DNA from: UBA5078 sp040384465
GTDB lineage: Bacteria; Pseudomonadota; Gammaproteobacteria; Pseudomonadales; Pseudohongiellaceae
DNA length: 64,000 bases
Direction: 5' to 3'
Assembly: GCA_040384465.1 (NCBI GenBank)
Contig: JAZKJF010000015.1
Coordinates: 73,487 to 137,486, forward strand
Part shown: in pieces, positions 18,567 through 25,933 of the stretch
Layout: every line of letters begins with the position of its first letter
Position numbering within the stretch: the first letter of the stretch is position 1
The notes under the pieces: model-generated
Seen by the model: only the letters and a program-made list of their open reading frames with translations
Told to the model about the DNA's origin: nothing
The model's database searches: none
Program-made: the position numbers and the translations under genes

Positions 18567-18600
18567 AATCCCGGAAGCGGTGCCTTCCGGGATTCCTTCT
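18567..18600 (+). terminator. Terminator-like hairpin after the hydrolase gene
   Basis: An 11-bp perfect stem (AATCCCGGAAG with CTTCCGGGATT) has a six-base loop, followed by the pyrimidine-rich CCTTCTCCTT. It starts 16 bases after the stop. The weak U-tract makes it less certain than the terminators at 10980 and 21685. Confidence 0.65.
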
Positions 18601-18762
18601 CCTTATAAATTGACACATTTACAGGATGGACTTCCTCTGCAGGGGCTTTTATCCTTCACACAGCCCCCGGCTGGTTTACGGAGGCGGCGTGCTGCCGCCG
18701 GTGAATTCAGAAAGCTCGGGAAACAGAATATCGAATCAACTCTCCCATTAACGGAGTTCAGA

Positions 18763-19896
18763 ATGTTCAGACAAGCCTTGCAAAAAATGTTGCCGGTCGT
18801 GGTATGTGCCGGTTTAGTCATACCTGCTTCTCTGCAGGCTCAAACCAGCGAATCAATTCTGCATAGCCGGTTCCCCGAACTGGCCAATTACCTGAACGTC
18901 GCGGAGGTGCTGCAGGCAGCAGTCTTCGATGAGGTGGCGTTGACAAATCAGTCTACTGAAGCAGAGATTGGCAAAGGGTTGCTGCTGGATGCCATCGTAG
19001 AGCTTCAGGAAGCTGAGTTCTCGCATTACCACACGTCTGCAAACCACCTTGCCATGCTCGGGCCACATCGGCTCTTCGAAAGCCGTGCGACTCCTGGCCT
19101 GCAGGCCATGGTGCGGACTGAATTCAGTGCCGAGGAAGTGCAGCGACTTCTGGAGGCTAACGGCAGCATTCCTCCCAAGGCAGTTGCAGTCTTGACCAGA
19201 GGTCGTGAGTTCGCGGATACCCTTTTGGAAATCTATCTCGACAACTCGATTTTTGACAAACACACCGCCGTCGATGCCGCGCTGACCGAATACTTGAGCA
19301 ATGATGAACTGTCGGTGGCAGCAGCCCCCAAGTCTGCCGATCTGCTGTCCGAACACCCCTATGCCTACGCGTTCAGGGTCGGCTTTCCACAACTGAGCGG
19401 AATGACCTGGGCTTCGCAGTGGATGCAACTGGCAATGCTGGAGATCACTCTGACGGCCGCCAGCGATGCTGACCTGGAGGCTGGAATGCAAGGTGTTGCC
19501 GATATTTACATCGACAAGATCGCCCGTGCTCACGGCAGCATGATTTCGCTGCCAACAGACATTCCCACCATGCCGGCGATTGCACCCAATCTTTACAGCT
19601 TCCACCCTGGCGCAGCGTATGTGCTCGATAACATTTCGGCATTGAAAGTCGTCATTGGTGATGTGCTTGCACATCCAAATGTCCCGGACCGTGGTGCTGC
19701 CATTGATGAAATGCTGCTGAAATTCACCGACAAAGATGAGTATATGGACAACGAGATGAGCTACCTGACCTTCGTATTGCGTGGTGGCATCTTCAATCAG
19801 GGTGGGCCTGCTCTTGGTGGTATGGAACAGTCTGAGCGTAACCGTTCAAGGGTTGCGACTGAGCAGGGGCACGTCAGCAACTACCCAATGCAGTAA
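18763..19896 (+). CDS. Secreted protein of unknown function
   Basis: I do not recognise the family. The 377-residue product has a signal peptide (MFRQALQKMLPVVVCAG..., cleavage near LQAQ, about residue 26) and no other membrane segment. The mature part is largely helical and acidic, with a His-containing stretch HYHTSANHLAMLGPH near residue 95. There are no cysteines in the mature protein and no CXXCH. ACGGAG at 18751-18756 supports the ATG at 18763. It ends 45 bp before the haem/copper-like gene at 19942 on the same strand and is probably co-transcribed with it, so a periplasmic role linked to that protein is an inference from position only. Confidence 0.8.
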   Translation: MFRQALQKMLPVVVCAGLVIPASLQAQTSESILHSRFPELANYLNVAEVLQAAVFDEVALTNQSTEAEIGKGLLLDAIVELQEAEFSHYHTSANHLAMLGPHRLFESRATPGLQAMVRTEFSAEEVQRLLEANGSIPPKAVAVLTRGREFADTLLEIYLDNSIFDKHTAVDAALTEYLSNDELSVAAAPKSADLLSEHPYAYAFRVGFPQLSGMTWASQWMQLAMLEITLTAASDADLEAGMQGVADIYIDKIARAHGSMISLPTDIPTMPAIAPNLYSFHPGAAYVLDNISALKVVIGDVLAHPNVPDRGAAIDEMLLKFTDKDEYMDNEMSYLTFVLRGGIFNQGGPALGGMEQSERNRSRVATEQGHVSNYPMQ

Positions 19897-19941
19897 GTGG
19901 CGCAGCGTTGCCGTAATACCCTATTTTCGAGGCTGTATATT

Positions 19942-21639
19942 GTGAACACCAGAGTCAAGCTCCTCAGTTTCAGCGTCATGCTCGGTCTCGCTGCGAACGG
20001 TGCCAATGCGGCACTGGACCGCACTGGCGATTTCGCGCTGATGGACAGCGACGGCAAGTTTCACCAGTTGAGTCGTTATCAGCATAGACAGGCGGTGGTG
20101 TTGATGTCCTATGCCGCGAGCTGCCAGAACATGGACAGCATGGTGGCGGACTACAAAGCACTGCACACACGTTATGCAGGGCAGGGGATCGAGTTTCTTC
20201 TGATTGATTCCCAGGATCGCGGCCGCAGCGAATTGGCGGCACTTGACCTGGGTTTGCCGATTTTGCAGGACACCGGACAGTTGATCTCTGAAGCACTTGG
20301 ATTAACGGTTGCTGGTGAGGTGCGCGTTCTGAATCCAGACCGCATGTCGCTTTTCTACAGCGGTGCGGTTGGCAGTGATCTCGACCAGACCTTGACTGCA
20401 CTGTTGGCCGGACCTGTTCGTGATACGGTCAAGACCAGTGGTGGTGATGGGTGTGCTTTGAACTTCCCTGTGCGTGATGCGCACAAGGAGAAAGTCCCGG
20501 ACTATGCCACCGAAGTGGCGCCCATCATCATCGAGAATTGCGTTGAATGTCATCGACAGTGGGGCGCCGGTCCTTTTGCGATGGATCGCCATGTCTCGCT
20601 GCTGGGCTGGTCGCCGATGATTCGCGAAGTGATCTTGAACAAACGAATGCCGCCCGCTCAGATAGATCCTGATGTCGGCCATTCGACCACTGCCCGTTAC
20701 CTTTCTACGGAAGATATCCAAACGGTTGTGCATTGGATCAATGCAGGTGGTCCGCGCGGCGAAAGCCCGACCGACCCGTTAGCCGAACTCAAGTTTGAAG
20801 AGAAGCAACCATGGTTGATCGGTGAGCCAGACCTGATCATCAGCACTCCGCTGCAGAAAGTGCCCATCAATGGCATCCTTGAGGACGTCTATCTGGATCT
20901 CGAACTACCGTTTACCGAAGACACCTGGGTGCGTGCGGTACAGTATCAGCCCACTGGCAACGGTGCTCTCCATCAGATGGTGGCGTACGTCACTGCACCA
21001 GGAGAGGACTTTTGGGGCGAGGAGCGTAGCAGCACTCACACCACGCGCCGGTTCCTGGAGAGCTATTCCCCAGGACGTCCCGTGGTTGCCGAGTTTGCGG
21101 AAGGCTCCGGATTGTTTATTCCGAAAGGTCACAAGCTGTCGATGCAGTTCCAGTATGTCGGCATGGGCGCAGAGCTGAACAGCATTACCGAGATTGGTTT
21201 GTATCTGGCGGATAAAGCGGACGGTGACCTGCAAGAGCGACTCGTACAGACCGTGTCCGCGCAGTTTGTGCTACCGGCCAATGAAAACGACATTCCTATG
21301 CAAGCGGAGCATGTCTTTGCCGAAGATGTCGTTATCACGGGCGTCAGAGCGCGTATGAATGAGCGTGGCAAGAATGTGAAGTTTACTGTCGAGCGTCCAG
21401 ACGGAACTACAGAGGATATTCTCAGCATTGCCGCTTACAACTACGCCTGGCAGCCTCATTATGTGCTCGCTACTCCGGTGAAGGTTCCAGCAGGCAGCCG
21501 TGTTGTCGTGTCAGGTGCGTTTGATAACTCTGTATCGAATCCATTCAATCCTGATCCGATGGAAGAGATCGCTTCGGGAGTGACGAGCGAAGATGAAATG
21601 TTTACCGGTTACCTGACCTATCACAAGGATCAGCATTGA
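19942..21639 (+). CDS. Exported thioredoxin-like/cytochrome c/Cu-monooxygenase-like fusion
   Basis: A signal peptide (cleavage near ANA-ALD, residue 23) is followed by three modules. Residues 24-155 resemble an AhpC/TSA thioredoxin fold with a single cysteine, C61, and no CXXC. A c-type haem motif C200-V-E-C203-H204 follows, with MPP downstream (a possible Met axial ligand). Residues about 290-565 resemble the copper type II ascorbate-dependent monooxygenase fold. Most copper ligands are altered there: HQ (344-345) where HH is expected, Q at the MQFQY position, and RMN (471-473) in place of HMH; Met553 in EDEMF is retained. GTG at 19942 has GAGG at 19929-19932. Electron transfer in the periplasm is likely; monooxygenase activity is doubtful. 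Confidence 0.8.
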   Translation: MNTRVKLLSFSVMLGLAANGANAALDRTGDFALMDSDGKFHQLSRYQHRQAVVLMSYAASCQNMDSMVADYKALHTRYAGQGIEFLLIDSQDRGRSELAALDLGLPILQDTGQLISEALGLTVAGEVRVLNPDRMSLFYSGAVGSDLDQTLTALLAGPVRDTVKTSGGDGCALNFPVRDAHKEKVPDYATEVAPIIIENCVECHRQWGAGPFAMDRHVSLLGWSPMIREVILNKRMPPAQIDPDVGHSTTARYLSTEDIQTVVHWINAGGPRGESPTDPLAELKFEEKQPWLIGEPDLIISTPLQKVPINGILEDVYLDLELPFTEDTWVRAVQYQPTGNGALHQMVAYVTAPGEDFWGEERSSTHTTRRFLESYSPGRPVVAEFAEGSGLFIPKGHKLSMQFQYVGMGAELNSITEIGLYLADKADGDLQERLVQTVSAQFVLPANENDIPMQAEHVFAEDVVITGVRARMNERGKNVKFTVERPDGTTEDILSIAAYNYAWQPHYVLATPVKVPAGSRVVVSGAFDNSVSNPFNPDPMEEIASGVTSEDEMFTGYLTYHKDQH

Positions 21640-21684
21640 GTCTGATTGGTTGAAGGTTGCAGTTCGTTGTTATCGGTGACGCAT

Positions 21685-21726
21685 AAAAAAAGAGGGGAAG
21701 ATCAATTGATCTTCCCCTCTTTTTTT
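21685..21726. terminator. Perfect bidirectional terminator
   Basis: A 42-base perfect palindrome: A7, a 14-base arm GAGGGGAAGATCAA, its exact complement, and T7. It lies between the convergent genes ending at 21639 (+) and 21768 (-), and has a U-tract in both directions, so it should stop transcription from either side. Confidence 0.95.
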
Positions 21727-21767
21727 ATCTGAGCACCGGGTTTGCACCCGGCGCTCGTCTTTAGAGC

Positions 21768-23156
21768 TTACTGACCAGCAACTGAACGCTGCTTGGCTGC
21801 TTCACGCTGGGCAACGATTTCGTCGAAGCCGGCTTGGTCGAGGTGAGTTACCGCGATCCAGGCGTGAGTCATTTCGTCTGCTGTACGGCTGCCTTCAACT
21901 ACCCAGAAATCTGGATCTGGGTTGTTCGGGTTGTTGGCAGTGTTGTCGTACCACTGCTTGATGACCAGAACTGCGCCAGTTGGGAGCAGAGGAGCAACAT
22001 CTTCTTCGTACAGGTGGCTGTGGTGCCAGGTAGCACTCCAGTTGGACACTTGGCTGATCTGCTCAGTGCGGCCAGTCGCTGGGTAGAAAATCTCCAGAGA
22101 CGCTTGACGCATACGCAGGTGGCCGTGTGGCTGGAAGCTATCGATACGCACAGGGTGATCGAACGAGTGGAAGCCCTGAGTCATGGCAGTGCCATTCGGA
22201 GGAACAATCAGCTCGCCCATGTTGAGTCTGTACAGACGCAGATCCTGTTTGTACTTGGCCACTTCTTCGAAGCCTTCAGGGTGCAACCATACGCCGATTT
22301 CAACAACGTTATCTTCGATCATGGTGCCCGGAGCTGTTGCACCGACACCGCCTGGGAAGAGGTGGATGTCCCAACGAATGCGCGCATTCGCTGGCAGAGT
22401 GCGGCAGACGCCTTCAGGAGCAATCTCGCCCCACTTGCCCATCGCGTACTCGGTGAACATACCGTAGTCTTCGTACTCGCCAGTTTCCTCATTCATGACT
22501 TCCACGTTTGAGTTGGCATGGTGTACAACTGCCTTGGCAGCGCCAGCCGGCTTCACTTGAATCGCCTTGATGCAGCGGTCAGTAGTCAGGCCAGTCATGA
22601 CGTAAGGACGGTGCCACATGTCGTTACCCAGAGCAGGAACGTCAATCGGGGCAGAATCCAGAACCAGGTTTGGCTCACCGAACTGAGCAGCGAAGCTCCA
22701 CTCGTCAGCAGGTGGCAGGTCGGCTACTGGGTGACTGCGATCGCCCCAATCTCCTTCCGGTGCTCCTTGTTGAACCCAAGCAGTGATCGTGTCGATCTCG
22801 CTCTGTTCGAGTCTCCAGTCGCCTTGCAGCTCCTGAATGCCGATGCCGTGGTCGTATGCGTAGGGAGGCATTTCCCTGTTTTCAACTCGGTACTGAATGA
22901 GCGGCGCCCAAGGACGGACTTGCTCATAGTTGGTGAGTTGCATTGGGCCGACACCGCCTTCGCGGTGGCAGACCACACAGTTATCAGTGATGATCTGTGC
23001 AACGTGATCGGCATAAGTCACTTGACCTGCGTCAATTGACAGAGCACCGGATTGAGCCTGAACTTGGGCTGTGAGCCCCAGAGCAGCAAGGACTGTCAAG
23101 CCAAGAATGGCTTTCCCTGTGCGCTGTTTCTGTTTCCAACACTGCATTGTTCTCAT
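21768..23156 (-). CDS. Exported haem c / copper type II monooxygenase-like protein
   Basis: The 462-residue protein has a signal peptide (cleavage near VQAQ, residue 35), a cytochrome c-like region with C60-V-V-C63-H64 and MPP at about 96, and a C-terminal domain of the copper type II ascorbate-dependent monooxygenase (PHM/DBM-like) fold. Candidate copper ligands are all present: H212-H213, H265 in DIHLFPGG, H344 and H346 in PHGH, and M429 in ADEMTH. GAGGAG at 23163-23168 supports the ATG at 23156. It converges on the degenerate relative at 19942. The substrate is unknown; the haem could feed electrons to copper, replacing ascorbate, but that is inference. Confidence 0.82.
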   Translation of the reverse strand: MRTMQCWKQKQRTGKAILGLTVLAALGLTAQVQAQSGALSIDAGQVTYADHVAQIITDNCVVCHREGGVGPMQLTNYEQVRPWAPLIQYRVENREMPPYAYDHGIGIQELQGDWRLEQSEIDTITAWVQQGAPEGDWGDRSHPVADLPPADEWSFAAQFGEPNLVLDSAPIDVPALGNDMWHRPYVMTGLTTDRCIKAIQVKPAGAAKAVVHHANSNVEVMNEETGEYEDYGMFTEYAMGKWGEIAPEGVCRTLPANARIRWDIHLFPGGVGATAPGTMIEDNVVEIGVWLHPEGFEEVAKYKQDLRLYRLNMGELIVPPNGTAMTQGFHSFDHPVRIDSFQPHGHLRMRQASLEIFYPATGRTEQISQVSNWSATWHHSHLYEEDVAPLLPTGAVLVIKQWYDNTANNPNNPDPDFWVVEGSRTADEMTHAWIAVTHLDQAGFDEIVAQREAAKQRSVAGQ

Positions 23157-23255
23157 GATCCTCTCCTCGTAATTGGGTACGCAGTGGTCGCAATGTAATT
23201 CGACGGCCTGCGCTTTGTCCACTGCTTCAACGATTTCTATGCAACGAATTGTGAC

Positions 23256-23297
23256 GAAGGCCCGGCAGCCCCGTGTTTACTGGGCTGCCGGGCCTTC
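23256..23297 (-). terminator. Strong hairpin downstream of the 321-residue protein gene
   Basis: A 16-bp perfect GC-rich stem (GAAGGCCCGGCAGCCC and its complement) with a 10-base loop starts 36 bases after the stop of the - strand gene at 23333. No T-run follows on the - strand, so it may slow or stabilise the transcript rather than terminate it cleanly; on the + strand TTCTTT follows. Confidence 0.6.
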
Positions 23298-23332
23298 TTT
23301 GCCCTGCAGATTACTGACTGAAAACCCGACTA

Positions 23333-24298
23333 TCAGGGGGTTACAGTGATCTTTTGATACATGTTGCTCCAGCAGCACTGGTCGGCTTCTGTACTGTCAG
23401 TCGCATCCCAGTTATCTACCATCGTGCGGATCATGTAGTCGCCAGGCTCCGTGAACGTTGCGATAACGCTTGCAGTGCCTTTGCCGCCACTGATTTTGGT
23501 TTCGCTAGGGCCGGCAGGGACCGCGCCACGACGGGCCGCTGCTTCGCTCACAGGCTCCGGCTCAGGAGAAGACGGATGACGTTCAAATGTCACTGCAGCA
23601 CCAACCGGGCCCTGGAACTTGCTCCAGTACACGCGGAGTGGGATACCTTTGGCGTTGCGGTCGTCGGTCATGTCACGCACTGAAGGGTCTTCAGTGTTGA
23701 TGCTCAGTGTCACAGGAGCGCCAGCTTTCACAGTCAGCACTTCTTCAACGTAGATGCCCATTGGATCTGCGCCTCTCGGGCCGCCTTCTGTGGCCCAGAT
23801 GGTCGGTGCTACTGAGCCTGCTGGACGTGGCTTTTTGTCGAGTGTGTATCCCATTTTGCCGCGACGGCCTGGCACTTTCAGGATCTCGTTTTCACCGGAT
23901 TTGATATGCCACCAGACTTCGCCATCGCGCATGGAGGCAGGAACGGTGACTGTGAACACGCCAGTATGACGGCCTGTCTGGAAAGTAGTGGGCTGAACGC
24001 CATCGAACTCAGCAGGTTCAATGTAGTTTCCTTCACCCAGTGCGGTCTCGACGACTTCACCAGTGTTACGGTTCAGGTATCCGAAGGAATAGGTGATTGA
24101 TCCGTCTTCGTTCTCATAAGCACCTTCGAAAACCGGGATCACCGTCAAACCGGTAGGGGTAGTCAGACCCAGCAGGCGCTGGTTCTTATCACCCAGTGGC
24201 GACAGGGGTGTTTGGGCGTGGGCGGGCATTATACTGGCCAGTGCCACCAGGAAGAATCCCAGTGTAAGGCCTGCAATTGTCCGATTATTCATTTTCAT
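23333..24298 (-). CDS. Secreted protein of unknown function, 321 residues
   Basis: I do not recognise the family. A clear signal peptide (MKMNNRTIAG..., cleavage at AHA-QTP, about residue 28) leads into a beta-rich mature protein. The C-terminal 60 residues look Ig-like (GKGTASVIATF, EPGDYMIRTMVDNW) and contain a CC pair in DQCCWSN close to the end, which could bind metal or form disulfides. GGGAGAG sits about 8 bases before the ATG at 24298. It lies upstream of the haem/copper gene at 21768 on the same strand, separated by 176 bases with a strong hairpin, so they may or may not share a transcript. Confidence 0.8.
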   Translation of the reverse strand: MKMNNRTIAGLTLGFFLVALASIMPAHAQTPLSPLGDKNQRLLGLTTPTGLTVIPVFEGAYENEDGSITYSFGYLNRNTGEVVETALGEGNYIEPAEFDGVQPTTFQTGRHTGVFTVTVPASMRDGEVWWHIKSGENEILKVPGRRGKMGYTLDKKPRPAGSVAPTIWATEGGPRGADPMGIYVEEVLTVKAGAPVTLSINTEDPSVRDMTDDRNAKGIPLRVYWSKFQGPVGAAVTFERHPSSPEPEPVSEAAARRGAVPAGPSETKISGGKGTASVIATFTEPGDYMIRTMVDNWDATDSTEADQCCWSNMYQKITVTP

Positions 24299-24655
24299 CG
24301 ACTTTCTCTCCCAGAGTACCATTGCGTTATCTTGTTGAAACGAGCGTCACGTGCGCAATTGAATCAGGACTTGAGCGCTCCCGCAAGCATCCTGAGTTCC
24401 TATCGCCTTTCTACCCCCGGCAGTTGTGCTCGTTTCCCTGTTGTTTTTCTCTTTTTTTTGCAGGTCCAGCATTTGTCTTCATTTCACCATTCCCTGGTGG
24501 CGCCAGGCACGGTAATGGTCCAGCCGTGAAGGCGTAAAGCTATTTCTGAATCGTGGCGCGATTATTCATCAAAAGCGCCTGCGGCATCAAGGTGGCCGGA
24601 TCATTATATGACTTAGATCAAGCGCCCCGGTGTTTCTAGCTGATGGCGATGGCCT
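24299..24655. other. Intergenic region, no gene seen
   Basis: These 357 bases separate two - strand genes. I see no supported ORF or RNA gene. There is a T-rich pyrimidine tract near 24440-24462. The promoter of the gene starting at 24298 should lie here, but I could not pick convincing -35/-10 hexamers. Confidence 0.5.
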
Positions 24656-25933
24656 TCAGGATTTTTCGAGAATGGCGGCAGCTCCCATTCCACCTGCCGT
24701 GCAGATGGATATCAGGCCACGGCCCGAACCGCGCTGATCGAGCAGCTTCGCCAGCGTCCCCAGAATACGAGTCCCGGTGGCGGCAAATGGGTGACCGAGA
24801 GCCAGGGAGCTTCCTTTGACGTTCAGACGGCTGCGGTCTATCGACCCCAGCGCAGCATCCAACCCCAAGGCGCGGTTGCAAAATTCTGCGCTTTCCCAAG
24901 CTTTTAACGTGCACAGCACCTGGGCTGCGAAAGCTTCATGAATTTCATAGAAATCAAAATCCTGCAGACTCAGACCGGACATTTTGAGAAGTTCGCTCAC
25001 CGCCGCCGTGGGAGCCATCAACAAGCCTTCTCCGCCGACGAAGTTCACGGCCGAGGTGCGAGCGTGCGTCAACCAGGCCTGCACCGGCAGGTTATTGGCA
25101 AGGGCATATTCCTCGCTGGCGAGCAGGACAGCGGAAGCGCCATCGGTCAGCGGTGTGCTGTTGCCGGCGGTGAGTGTGCCGTTGGCCGAACGATCAAAAG
25201 CGGGTTTCAGGCTTGCCAGCTTCTCAAGGTTGCTGTCGGCGCGCAGATTGTTGTCGCGGGCTACGCCGTGATAAGGCTGCACAAGGTCGTCAAAGAACCC
25301 TTCGTGATAGGCCCGTGCCGCCTTCTGGTGACTTTCCAGGGCGAGTTGATCCTGTTCGGCACGGGTGATGCCCCATTCTTTCGCCATCAATTCGCAATGT
25401 TCGCCCATGGACAAGCGCGTGCGTGGCTCCCCGTTGGCGGGAGCCTGGGGACTGAGCTCTCCCAGGCTAAAACCCTTGAAGCTGCGCAGTTTTCCCATGA
25501 GATCGCGGGCCTGGCTGAGCTTGACAAGGCGCTGGGCGAAGCGCCTCTGGAACACCAGGGGGATGTCACTGGTGGTGTCCGACCCGGCGGCAATCGCGCA
25601 ATCGATCTGCCCGCTGGCTATTCTTCCCGCACACAACATTGCAGCCTGTAGTGAGGTGCCGCAGGCCATCTGCAGGGTGGTGCCAGGTGTTGTCGGTGAC
25701 AAAGTGGTGCTGAGCAGCGCTTCCCGGGTCAGGTTCCAGTCGCGGGAGTGGGTAGTCACCGCGCCTGCGATCACCTCATCGATCTTTCGGCCGGTTAGTC
25801 CGAACCTGTCGACCAGCTGCTGCAGGGTGTCTGACAGCATGTCCAGATTGCTCAGGTTGGCGTAGGCCGTATTGGAGCGGCAGAAGGGGATGCGTGTGCC
25901 GCCAACGATGGCGACCCGTTTCAGTTCAGTCAT
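24656..25933 (-). CDS. fadI: Acetyl-CoA C-acyltransferase (thiolase), FadI type
   Basis: This is the beta-subunit of a fatty-acid oxidation complex; it cleaves 3-ketoacyl-CoA with CoA to acetyl-CoA. Thiolase landmarks are in place: nucleophile Cys in MACGTSLQAA (near residue 90), HEAFAAQV, GHPFAATGTR and the second catalytic Cys in CTAGGMGAA at the C-terminus. The 425-residue length and the sequence around GNSTPLTDGA fit FadI/FadA-like long thiolases. The start at 25933 overlaps the end of the upstream fadJ-like gene by eight bases, so the two are coupled. The gene order (alpha first) is the reverse of E. coli fadIJ. Confidence 0.9.
   Translation of the reverse strand: MTELKRVAIVGGTRIPFCRSNTAYANLSNLDMLSDTLQQLVDRFGLTGRKIDEVIAGAVTTHSRDWNLTREALLSTTLSPTTPGTTLQMACGTSLQAAMLCAGRIASGQIDCAIAAGSDTTSDIPLVFQRRFAQRLVKLSQARDLMGKLRSFKGFSLGELSPQAPANGEPRTRLSMGEHCELMAKEWGITRAEQDQLALESHQKAARAYHEGFFDDLVQPYHGVARDNNLRADSNLEKLASLKPAFDRSANGTLTAGNSTPLTDGASAVLLASEEYALANNLPVQAWLTHARTSAVNFVGGEGLLMAPTAAVSELLKMSGLSLQDFDFYEIHEAFAAQVLCTLKAWESAEFCNRALGLDAALGSIDRSRLNVKGSSLALGHPFAATGTRILGTLAKLLDQRGSGRGLISICTAGGMGAAAILEKS

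Noticed and set aside
17480..18616. 378-codon - strand ORF opposite the alpha/beta hydrolase
   Set aside because: The + strand has a perfect SD, a signal peptide and a full catalytic triad; the - strand has none.
18611..18616. TTGACA before the 377-residue protein gene
   Set aside because: No acceptable -10 hexamer at 16-18 bases; not called as a promoter.
18683..18699. GGCGGC-GTGCT-GCCGCC hairpin in the leader of the 18763 gene
   Set aside because: A short GC hairpin with no partner structure or U-tract; no riboswitch or attenuator can be argued.
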